A stretch of DNA of 5,555 nt from contig SPDF01000132.1 in NCBI GenBank assembly GCA_004525055.1, positions 1 through 5,555 of the forward strand, written 5' to 3'. A model generated the notes under the pieces. That model made no database searches, had not been told where the DNA came from, and was given only the letters and a program-made list of their open reading frames with translations. Both the position numbers and the translations under genes were made by a program. Within the stretch, counting starts at the first letter, position 1. Each line of letters begins with the position of its first letter. This DNA comes from Gemmatimonadales bacterium (GTDB lineage: Bacteria; Gemmatimonadota; Gemmatimonadetes; Gemmatimonadales; GWC2-71-9). Of the stretch, positions 1 to 5,555 are shown piece after piece.

Positions 1-1041
1 GATCTTCCCCCGCCTTCTGCCTCTGTCGGTCCCGCCGCCATCTGGTTGGCTCGCCAGGGCGCGGCACCCGGCATTGTCTTCGCCGTCTGCTGCCTCGCGA
101 TACTTCCGCTGGCCCAGTACCTCGGCGAGGCGACGGAGCATCTTGGGGAACGAACCGGACCGACTGTTGGTGGATTCCTGAACGCCACGTTCGGCAACGC
201 CGCCGAACTGATCATCGCGATCTTCGCTTTGCAGGCAGGATTGATCGAACTGGTCAAGGCGTCGATCATCGGCAGCATCCTCGGGAACCTGCTGCTCATC
301 CTCGGGCTGTCGCTGATGGCCGCGGGAATGAACAAGCCGCTCTTCGCGTTCAATCGCACCGCCGCCGGGATGGCCGGCTCGATGCTCGCGCTGGCTGTCG
401 CCGCCATGGTGTTCCCGGCGCTCTTCCACGCGACCCATCCGGAGGCGGCCAGCCTGGTCGAGCTGCATCTCTCCGAGGGTGTGGCCATCGTGCTGGGTGT
501 GGTCTACCTGCTGTCGCTCCTCTTCTCGTTGCGCACGCACCGGCGGCTCCTCGGCGGCGAGCCGCACCCGACGGTGCATCCGGTTTGGGGAGTCCCGCGC
601 GCGTTGGCGGTGCTCGCCCTCGCCACGGTCGGCATCGCGGTGATCTCGGAGATCCTGGTCAGCGCCATCGGGCCGTTGACGGAGGGCGGCCTGCTCTCCC
701 AGGCCTTCCTCGGCCTGATCATCATTCCGGTCATCGGGAACGCGGCCGAGCACGCGTCGGCGGTGGCGGTCGCCCGGAAGGGCAAGGTCGACCTCGCGAT
801 TCAGATCGCGATGGGATCGAGTACTCAGGTGGCGTTGTTCGTGGCACCGGTCCTGGTTGGTGTGGGCGTACTGCTCGGCGTAGAAATGAACCTCGTGTTT
901 ACGCCGTTCCAGGTCCTTGCACTTGCCTTGGCGACCGGCGTCAGCGCCTTGATGACCCTCGACGGTGAATCTCACTGGTTCGAGGGGGTGCAGTTGTTGG
1001 CGTTGTACGTGCTGGTGGGGCTGGCGGCGTATTTCATTTGA
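1..1041 (+). CDS. cax: Calcium/proton antiporter of the CaCA/Cax family (5' end outside window)
   Basis: Inner-membrane cation exchanger that should export Ca2+ (or a similar divalent cation) in exchange for protons. The frame is open from base 1 and no stop precedes the TTG at 46, so I treat the gene as cut by the window edge; Cax proteins normally have one more hydrophobic segment just before the point where TTG 46 would start. Counting from TTG 46 (331 residues), the two inverted alpha-repeats are plain: NATFGNAAELI around residues 46-56 and GNAAEHASAVAVARKGKVDL at 231-250, followed by IAMGSSTQVALFVAP. The two GNxxE motifs carry the ion-binding acidic residues known in this family. Hydrophobic stretches lie near 8-24, 55-92, 107-126, 145-162, 185-208, 217-230, 258-280, 285-303 and 314-331. 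A hydrophilic His/Arg-rich loop (about 162-182) joins the halves. The conserved ending DGESHWFEG is present. Family assignment is firm; the ion specificity is inferred. Confidence 0.92.
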   Translation, partial: DLPPPSASVGPAAIWLARQGAAPGIVFAVCCLAILPLAQYLGEATEHLGERTGPTVGGFLNATFGNAAELIIAIFALQAGLIELVKASIIGSILGNLLLILGLSLMAAGMNKPLFAFNRTAAGMAGSMLALAVAAMVFPALFHATHPEAASLVELHLSEGVAIVLGVVYLLSLLFSLRTHRRLLGGEPHPTVHPVWGVPRALAVLALATVGIAVISEILVSAIGPLTEGGLLSQAFLGLIIIPVIGNAAEHASAVAVARKGKVDLAIQIAMGSSTQVALFVAPVLVGVGVLLGVEMNLVFTPFQVLALALATGVSALMTLDGESHWFEGVQLLALYVLVGLAAYFI

Positions 1042-1079
1042 CTTCGCCAGAACAAGCTCCTAAGTTAGTTGTGTATAAA
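1038..1079 (+). promoter_or_regulatory. Possible promoter region before the GGDEF gene
   Basis: The gap between cax and the next gene is an AT-rich patch in otherwise GC-rich DNA. TTGACT at 1038-1043 resembles a -35 box and overlaps the cax stop codon; 17 bases downstream is only a weak match, TAAGTT (1061-1066). A better -10-like TATAAA lies at 1074-1079 but has no good -35 at standard distance (30 bases from TTGACT). If TATAAA is the -10 element, transcription would begin near 1086, after the TTG at 1069, which would favour the GTG at 1099 as start. No terminator hairpin is evident after cax, so read-through is also possible. Confidence 0.25.
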
Positions 1080-1098
1080 CTCTTACGGGGTGCCATGG

Positions 1099-2082
1099 GT
1101 GCGTAGCCGCCCGACGATTCTCTTCCATTCGCCGGATGCGCGCCCAGTGCCTGAAATTCTGCGGCGCTGGGCCGAAGCCCGCGGCTTTCCCACACTCGAG
1201 TTCCGGGGCGGGGCAGAGCTTGAGGCCATTGTGCTCCGAGGCGCCTCGTGCCTGATCTTTCTCGACGGCGACGACACCGGCGGCGAGGGTCTCGCCATGG
1301 TGCGCCGCTTGAAGGCCGATGCCTTCACGGCCATCGTACCGGCAGTGGTCCTCTCTGGGACGCACGCACCGGAACGCGTCGGGGAGTGGTTCGCCGCCGG
1401 GGCCGATGAAGTGATTACCGGGTTCTTCGCACCTGCCGAGCAACGGGCGCGGCTCGATGCGATGCTACTGCGGACGGAGCGGGACGTATCGGTGCATCCG
1501 TCCACGCGCTTGCCGGGGACGACGGAAATCGAGCGGGCCATCCGGCTGCAGCTGGAGTCCGGGGACGAATTCGCGGTATGCTACGCGGACCTCGACCACT
1601 TCAAGGAGTACAACGACCGGTACAGTTACTATGACGGCGACCGTGTCATTTTCATCCTCTCGCGAATCCTGCACGACGTGGTGCGCGGGCTGACCGGCCC
1701 GGCCGGATTCGTGGGGCACATTGGTGGGGACGACTTCATCTTTGTCATCCCCTCCGCGAATGTCGGTGAGGTCTGTGGGGAGGTGCTGTCGGTCTTCGAC
1801 ACGCTGATCCCGCTGCAGTACAACGATCAGGACCGTCGGGCGGGGTATTTCTTCGGCAAGGATCGCCGGGGGCAGCTGCACCGGGTGCCGTTGATGACGC
1901 TGTCGATCGGCATCGTGACGAACAGGAACCGCCGCTTCGCGCACCCGGCGCAGGTGAGCGAGCTGGCAACGGAAATGAAGAGTTACGCCAAGACCCTTCC
2001 CGGGTCGGTGTTCGTGGTTGACCGCCGTCATGCGCCCGAGGGTGAGTCGCCGGCCACCGGCGAATTCCGGGACAAGCGTTGA
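1099..2082 (+). CDS. Receiver-like/GGDEF-domain regulator (putative diguanylate cyclase, GGDDF variant)
   Basis: Cytoplasmic two-domain protein of 327 residues counted from GTG 1099. Residues about 5-125 look like a response-regulator receiver: a probable phospho-acceptor Asp56 in IFLDGDDTGGEG and Ser86 in VVLSG are in place, but the N-terminal acidic pair is replaced (ILFHSPD) and the conserved Lys is Gly108 (GADEVITG), so phosphorylation may be lost or altered. Residues about 135-310 form a GGDEF domain, which in active members makes cyclic di-GMP from two GTP. Metal/substrate residues are visible: D164xD166HFK, N172, D181, and signature GGDDF at 209-213 instead of GGDEF/GGEEF. No RxxD inhibitory site precedes it (GPAG occupies that place). 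No membrane segment is present. An in-frame TTG at 1069 would add ten residues; I prefer GTG 1099 because GGGG at 1087-1090 is suitably placed and the extra residues look non-conserved. The zinc-ribbon gene follows after 10 bases. Activity as a cyclase is plausible, not shown. Confidence 0.83.
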   Translation: MRSRPTILFHSPDARPVPEILRRWAEARGFPTLEFRGGAELEAIVLRGASCLIFLDGDDTGGEGLAMVRRLKADAFTAIVPAVVLSGTHAPERVGEWFAAGADEVITGFFAPAEQRARLDAMLLRTERDVSVHPSTRLPGTTEIERAIRLQLESGDEFAVCYADLDHFKEYNDRYSYYDGDRVIFILSRILHDVVRGLTGPAGFVGHIGGDDFIFVIPSANVGEVCGEVLSVFDTLIPLQYNDQDRRAGYFFGKDRRGQLHRVPLMTLSIGIVTNRNRRFAHPAQVSELATEMKSYAKTLPGSVFVVDRRHAPEGESPATGEFRDKR

Positions 2083-2085
2083 GGA
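2081..2085 (+). promoter_or_regulatory. Ribosome-binding site of the zinc-ribbon gene
   Basis: GAGGA lies seven bases before ATG 2093 and overlaps the TGA stop of the GGDEF gene (2080-2082). It decides the start: the same frame is open back to an ATG at 2018 inside the GGDEF gene, but that start has no such site and would precede the zinc ribbon with 25 arginine/proline-rich residues that look like shadow translation. Confidence 0.7.
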
Positions 2086-2092
2086 CGCCGCA

Positions 2093-2812
2093 ATGAACGT
2101 GACCTGCCCAGGCTGTTCGACCGTCTTCCGGGTGGACCCCGCCAAGGTCCCCGCCGGCGGCGTGCGCGCGCGGTGCTCGGTCTGCCGCGCCGTCTTCCGT
2201 GTGGAGTCGGAGCCGGCCACGCCGCTCGCGACACCCCTCCCCACGCCGGCACCGGCACCAGCCCCGGCGACGCCGACCGTCCAAGACCGCGCTCCGTTCG
2301 AGCCACCCGCTGCTCCACCACCACCACAACCGCCTGCGTCGGCGCCCGGGCGGGTGCGCCCTGCCGATCACGGGGCCGCCTCGCCGCCGTTCGTGGTGCC
2401 ACCGCCGAGATCCACGCCGGCGCGGCCAGCAGCGACGACCTATCCGCCTGCCCCCTCTGGCGGCGCCCCGCACGTACGGCCGCCCTTCTCCTCCCGCCCG
2501 GTGAGCATCGCGACCCCGTCCGCGCCGCGGACCTCGTCGCCGCGGCCTTCGGTGAACCCCTTCCTCTCGAAGGATCCGGGACAGAAGGCCCGCCGGCTGG
2601 CGCGGGCCCTGGTGTCCGACATCGTGGTGTATCATCCCGAGAAGCGGATCGAGGGGCTCCGGCACGGCACCCTGAAGCAGATCTTCGATGAGGAGATCAA
2701 GAAGAGTTGGGAAGAGTTCGCCGGACAGGTGGGGCGCGACGTGGCAGAGTCCACGACCCACTTCAACGACGCCTTGAACGAGATCCTGGGGGACGGCAGC
2801 AAGATTTTCTGA
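2093..2812 (+). CDS. Zinc-ribbon (MJ0042-type) protein with Pro/Ala-rich linker and conserved C-terminal domain
   Basis: A 239-residue protein of unknown function. Residues 1-37 form an MJ0042-type zinc ribbon: C5-x2-C8 and C28-x2-C31, with the typical FRVDPAKVP and GVRARCSVC context, expected to bind one Zn2+. Residues about 40-155 are a low-complexity linker rich in Pro, Ala, Ser and Thr, including alternating PAPAPAP at 52-58 and PPPP at 75-78, probably disordered. Residues about 161-239 form a compact charged, mostly helical block starting DPGQKARRLARALVSDIVVY and containing EKRIEGLRHGTLKQIFDEEI. From memory, similar ends occur on zinc-ribbon proteins of myxobacteria and Gemmatimonadota, where they are unnamed. 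No signal peptide or membrane segment is seen. Close spacing to the preceding GGDEF gene implies co-transcription and perhaps a joint signalling or gliding/polarity-type role, but this is only context. The start is ATG 2093, supported by GAGGA at 2081-2085. Confidence 0.85.
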   Translation: MNVTCPGCSTVFRVDPAKVPAGGVRARCSVCRAVFRVESEPATPLATPLPTPAPAPAPATPTVQDRAPFEPPAAPPPPQPPASAPGRVRPADHGAASPPFVVPPPRSTPARPAATTYPPAPSGGAPHVRPPFSSRPVSIATPSAPRTSSPRPSVNPFLSKDPGQKARRLARALVSDIVVYHPEKRIEGLRHGTLKQIFDEEIKKSWEEFAGQVGRDVAESTTHFNDALNEILGDGSKIF

Positions 2813-2824
2813 CGCAGCGCGCCC

Positions 2825-2887
2825 GGCGTGAAACGCGGAACGGCGGCGTGTGTGCGCACCGGTTCCCGTTTCACGCCTTCTGTTTTC
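2825..2887 (+). terminator. Probable rho-independent terminator after the zinc-ribbon gene
   Basis: GGCGTGAAACG (2825-2835) pairs perfectly with CGTTTCACGCC (2867-2877). After a one-base bulge (C2836), GGAAC (2837-2841) pairs with GTTCC (2862-2866), giving 16 paired bases around a 20-base GC-rich loop. The 3' side is followed by the T-rich run TTCTGTTTTC (2878-2887). There is no matching A-rich tract on the 5' side, so it should act on the + strand only. It begins 12 bases after the zinc-ribbon stop and separates that unit from prfB. The tail is interrupted by C and G, so efficiency is uncertain. Confidence 0.72.
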
Positions 2888-2905
2888 TGGCATCATGGAC
2901 CGACC

Positions 2906-2910
2906 GAGGG
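2906..2910 (+). promoter_or_regulatory. Ribosome-binding site of prfB
   Basis: GAGGG lies five bases before ATG 2916 and selects it over the in-frame ATG at 2895, which has no purine-rich site upstream. The 2916 start gives 22 codons before the frameshift stop and a 367-residue RF2, close to the 365 of E. coli; the 2895 start would give 374. Confidence 0.65.
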
Positions 2911-2915
2911 TGGAT

Positions 2916-4020
2916 ATGGCTGGAGTGACCGAACGACTCGAGGCATTGCAGGCACAGACCGACGAACTGCGGAGATTTCTTTGACGTGGCGGGCCGGCAG
3001 TCCCGCTTGTCCGAGCTCGAGTCATCCCAGATGGACCCGGCGTTCTGGTCCAACCAGGAGCGGGCTCGTACGGTGGTGCAGGAGATCAAGCAGCTGAAGT
3101 CGTGGGTCACGCCATTCGCGGACCTGGCGGGGCGCCTGGGCGAGGCCGTGGAAATGGCGTCGCTGTTGGAGACGGAGCCCGACGACGCGATGGCGACGGA
3201 ACTCGACGCGGAGGTGGACCGGCTGCAGAGAGCCATCACCGCGCTCGAGGTGCGCGGCATGCTGCAGGGGCCTGACGACGCCCGGGATGCGATCCTGACG
3301 ATCCACCCAGGGGCGGGGGGGACGGAGTCCCAGGACTGGGCCGAGATGCTCATGCGGATGTACGTCCGCTGGGCCGAGCGCCACGGGTATGGGGTCAGCG
3401 TGCTCAACCTGATCGAGGGGGAGGAGGCGGGGATCAAGTCCGCCACGCTGGAGATCTCCGGTGAATTCGCCTATGGCTACCTGCGCGCGGAGAAGGGCGT
3501 GCACCGGCTGGTCCGGATTTCCCCGTTTGATTCGCAGGCTCGCCGTCACACCTCCTTTGCCTCCGTCTTCATTTATCCAGACATCGATGACACCATCGAG
3601 GTGGACCTGCGCGATGAAGACATCCGGATGGACGTGTACCGCGCCTCCGGCGCGGGCGGACAGCACGTCAACAAGACCTCGTCTGCCGTTCGGCTCACGC
3701 ACGAGCCGACCGGACTCGTGGTCGCCTGCCAGCAGGAACGCAGTCAGGGGAAGAACAAGGCAACGGCCATGAAGATGCTCCGCGCCGCACTCTACCAGCG
3801 GAAACTGGAGGAGCAGGAAGCGGCGAAGGCGTTGGTCGAGGCGACCAAGACCGACAATTCATGGGGCAATCAGATTCGTTCGTACGTGTTTCAGCCCTAC
3901 ACGTTGGTGAACGACCACCGCTCGGAGCTCAAGGTGGGCGACGTACAGCGGGTCATGGATGGCGATATTGACGAATTCATCGAAGCGTACCTGAAGAGTG
4001 CCGGGGGGGCAGCCACGTGA
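2916..4020 (+). CDS. prfB: Peptide chain release factor 2 (RF2), with programmed +1 frameshift
   Basis: Class I release factor that reads UAA and UGA in the ribosomal A site and triggers peptidyl-tRNA hydrolysis. The product is encoded by 2916-2981 joined to 2983-4020 (stop included), skipping T2982 by a +1 frameshift. The first frame gives 22 codons ending LRRFL and then meets TGA at 2982-2984; the shifted frame continues DVAGRQSRLSELE. The whole protein is 367 residues, normal for the family. Diagnostic motifs: SPF at 202-204, the stop-codon recognition tripeptide of RF2 (RF1 has a PxT motif), and GGQ at 247-249 in SGAGGQHVNKTSSAVR, the peptidyl-transferase-centre loop. The residue before SGAGGQ is Ala, as in most bacteria, not the Thr of E. 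coli K-12. A naive caller would report only the downstream piece from GTG 2986 (344 residues), which lacks its N-terminal helix and is not a true start. The gene follows a terminator-like hairpin and overlaps lysS by four bases, the common prfB-lysS pair. Synthesis is autoregulated by RF2 level at the frameshift. Confidence 0.97.
2971..2985 (+). promoter_or_regulatory. RF2 programmed +1 frameshift signal
   Basis: CTT TGA C at 2979-2985 is the canonical RF2 shift site: Leu-tRNA on CUU re-pairs with UUU when the in-frame UGA is decoded slowly. A Shine-Dalgarno-like GGAGA (2971-2975) sits three bases before CTT, matching the spacing of the stimulatory element in E. coli prfB. The weak UGAC stop context is also conserved. 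When RF2 is scarce, termination here slows and frameshifting makes more full-length RF2. Confidence 0.95.
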
Positions 4021-5525
4021 CGGAGGAAAACCGCTCGGTCGTGGAGGAGGCGCGCCGGGCCAAGCTCGACGAACTTCGTGCGGCCGGGATCGAACCGTTC
4101 GGCTATTCGTTCAAGCGGACCTTCACCGCCGCGTCGGCCATGGCGGCGTACGACGACGCGATGGGCGACGAGGGTCCCGAGGTGGCCGCGGCCGGACGCC
4201 TCGTGTCCTACCGTCGGCAGGGGAAGACCGCCTTCGCCCACCTCGAGGATGTCTCCGGACGGCTGCAGCTCTATTTTCGCCAGGACGCCCTCGGCGCCGG
4301 CTGGGGCCTGGTTCAATTGCTGGACCTCGACGACCATGTCGGAGTCCATGGCAAGCTGTTCCGCACCCGGACCGGCGAGATCACGGTGCGCGTCACCGGC
4401 GTCGAGCTCCTGGCCAAGTCGCTCCGGCCGCTCCCACGCGGCAAGACGCAGGTGACCGACGCGGGAGAGACGGTCACCTTCGGCGGGCTCGCCGACTCCG
4501 AAGTGCGTTACCGGCAGCGGTACGCCGATCTGGCGGTGCATTCGGAGGTGCGAGAGGTGTTTCGCCTCCGGGCGCGCGCCGTCTCCTGGCTCCGGCGGTT
4601 CCTGGACGAGCGGGCCTTTCTCGAGGTGGAGACGCCGATCCTCCAGCCGCTCTACGGCGGCGCCGCGGCGCGCCCCTTCGTGACGCACCACAACGCCCTC
4701 GACATGCCCCTCTACCTGCGCATCGCCGACGAGCTCTACCTGAAGCGACTGCTGGTCGGCGGGCTGGAGCGCGTGTACGAGATCGGGCATGACTTCCGGA
4801 ACGAGGGGATGGACCGCACCCACAATCCCGAATTCACGATGTTGGAGTGTTATCAGGCCTACGCCGACTATCGGGACATGATGGACCTGACGGAGGCGAT
4901 GGTCAGCGGGCTGGTGGAGCACTGTTGTGGCACCCTCCGGCTCGAGCGCGATGACGATGTCCTCGATTTCGCACCGCCATGGCCTCGCGTGTCGTTCGTC
5001 GAGGGGGTCCGCCTCCGGAGCGGGCTCGATGTCTGCGAGGCCACGGACGCCGAGATGCGGGAGCGGCTGGTGCGGACCGGGGTGACGACCGAAGAGGCGG
5101 CCACCTTCAGTGGGGGCAAGTTGCAGGACGAAATGTTCCAGGCCTTCCTCGAGCCGCACCTCGTCCAACCGACCTTCGTCGTGGACTATCCGTTGGCGCT
5201 CTCGCCGTTGGCCAAGCCACACCGGGCCGATCCGCGGCTCACCGAGCGGTTCGAGTTGTTCGTGCAGGGCAGGGAGATCGCCAACGCCTTCAGCGAACTC
5301 AACGATCCTGATGATCAGCGGCGCCGGTTTGAAGACCAGGCCCAGCAGCGCGCCGACGGCGATGACGAGGCACAGCCATACGACGCGGACTACATCCGCG
5401 CGCTGGAATACGGGATGCCGCCCGCGGGCGGCATGGGCCTGGGGGTGGACCGATTGCTGATGGTGCTCACCGGGCTGCCGTCAATTCGCGACGTGATTCT
5501 CTTTCCTGCCATGCGCCCGGAATGA
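4017..5525 (+). CDS. lysS: Lysyl-tRNA synthetase, class II
   Basis: Cytoplasmic enzyme that charges tRNA-Lys with lysine using ATP; 502 residues, against 505 for E. coli LysS. Residues about 54-135 form the N-terminal OB-fold anticodon-binding domain (GRLVSYRRQGKTAFAHLEDV, SGRLQLYFR). The class II catalytic core follows: RYRQRYADL at 164-172, motif 1 around 190-210 (FLDERAFLEVETPILQ), GGAAARPFVTHHNALD at 214-229, motif 2 from FRNEG (260-264) through HNPEFTMLE (269-277), and motif 3 GGMGLGVDRLL (471-481) with the terminal IRDVILFPAMRPE. All catalytic signatures are intact, so it should be functional. The stretch between PLP (138-140) and RYRQ (164-167) is about 12 residues longer than I recall for E. 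coli. The GTG start overlaps the prfB stop (GTGA), with a G-tract at 4003-4009 seven bases upstream as a likely ribosome-binding site, which suggests translational coupling. A second ATGA overlap joins it to the next gene. Confidence 0.97.
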   Translation: MTEENRSVVEEARRAKLDELRAAGIEPFGYSFKRTFTAASAMAAYDDAMGDEGPEVAAAGRLVSYRRQGKTAFAHLEDVSGRLQLYFRQDALGAGWGLVQLLDLDDHVGVHGKLFRTRTGEITVRVTGVELLAKSLRPLPRGKTQVTDAGETVTFGGLADSEVRYRQRYADLAVHSEVREVFRLRARAVSWLRRFLDERAFLEVETPILQPLYGGAAARPFVTHHNALDMPLYLRIADELYLKRLLVGGLERVYEIGHDFRNEGMDRTHNPEFTMLECYQAYADYRDMMDLTEAMVSGLVEHCCGTLRLERDDDVLDFAPPWPRVSFVEGVRLRSGLDVCEATDAEMRERLVRTGVTTEEAATFSGGKLQDEMFQAFLEPHLVQPTFVVDYPLALSPLAKPHRADPRLTERFELFVQGREIANAFSELNDPDDQRRRFEDQAQQRADGDDEAQPYDADYIRALEYGMPPAGGMGLGVDRLLMVLTGLPSIRDVILFPAMRPE

Positions 5526-5555
5526 CGCCCGCCGCACCACCACCCGTCGGCTTCC
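5522..5555 (+). CDS. Start of a probable downstream gene (3' end outside window)
   Basis: ATG 5522-5524 overlaps the lysS stop (ATGA), and its frame stays open to the window edge, giving MTPAAPPPVGF. The four-base overlap mirrors the prfB/lysS junction and suggests an operon continuing rightwards. No strong ribosome-binding site precedes it, as expected for coupled translation. From memory, a lipoprotein-releasing ABC transporter permease (LolC/E type) often follows lysS in related genomes, but eleven residues cannot confirm any product. Confidence 0.45.
   Translation, partial: MTPAAPPPVGF

Noticed and set aside
2018..2092. N-terminal extension of the zinc-ribbon protein from ATG 2018
   Set aside because: The extra 25 residues overlap the GGDEF gene in another frame, look like shadow translation, and the zinc ribbon begins right at ATG 2093, which has a good ribosome-binding site.
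2220..2560. Proline/alanine-rich stretch considered as a DNA repeat array
   Set aside because: There is no regular nucleotide period; it is a low-complexity protein linker with mixed codons in a continuous reading frame.
2869..2896. prfB promoter with a -10-like CATCAT at 2891-2896
   Set aside because: CATCAT matches only 4 of 6 consensus bases and nothing convincing sits at -35 distance; the region mostly belongs to the terminator hairpin.
1745..3025. Long minus-strand open frame of 426 codons opposite the GGDEF and zinc-ribbon genes
   Set aside because: The translation is Arg/Gly-rich low complexity with tryptophan and arginine runs, typical of the antisense of GC-rich DNA. It crosses two well-supported genes and the terminator and shows no recognisable domain.
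2986..4020. GTG 2986 as an independent start of a shorter RF2
   Set aside because: The CTTTGAC shift site immediately upstream and the continuous RF2 homology of the 22 preceding codons show that this is the second part of a frameshifted gene.
3897..5222. Minus-strand open frame of 441 codons opposite lysS
   Set aside because: It lies almost entirely antisense to lysS, whose catalytic motifs are intact. Its sequence is His/Glu/Arg/Leu-rich with no family motif, as expected from reversed GC-rich codons.

Overview
The window is a gene-dense, GC-rich (roughly two-thirds G+C) bacterial chromosomal segment with all genes on the + strand. It holds the 3' part of a Ca2+/H+ antiporter gene (cax), a two-domain receiver/GGDEF-family regulator, a zinc-ribbon protein with a proline-rich linker, peptide chain release factor 2 (prfB) with its programmed +1 frameshift, lysyl-tRNA synthetase (lysS), and the first 11 codons of a probable next gene. 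GC content, the zinc-ribbon protein with its conserved C-terminal block, and the insertion in LysRS recall Gemmatimonadota or a neighbouring deep lineage. That placement is an inference from memory and is not proven by the window.

Layout: positions 1-1041 encode the cation antiporter, whose reading frame is open to the left edge, so its true start lies outside. A short AT-rich gap (1042-1098) separates it from the GGDEF protein (about 1099-2082). That gene is followed after 10 bases by the zinc-ribbon gene (2093-2812), whose ribosome-binding site overlaps the upstream stop codon; the two look like one transcription unit. A long GC-rich hairpin with a T-rich tail (2825-2887) follows and probably ends that unit. 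The translation cluster begins immediately after: prfB (2916-4020, frameshift at 2979-2985), lysS overlapping it by four bases (GTGA), and a further start codon overlapping the lysS stop by four bases (ATGA).

The prfB-lysS pair is the classic arrangement also known from E. coli. RF2 recognises UGA and UAA, and its synthesis requires bypassing an in-frame UGA, so low RF2 raises its own production. All five complete stop codons in the window are UGA, four of them UGAC, which fits an organism that relies on RF2. The regulator/zinc-ribbon pair is the only less-understood part: its GGDEF protein has a degenerate receiver and a GGDDF active-site variant, and its partner has a conserved C-terminal domain without a known function. 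I see no mobile element, CRISPR array, tRNA or rRNA gene. There is no convincing evidence of an undescribed system; most of the window is ordinary housekeeping sequence.
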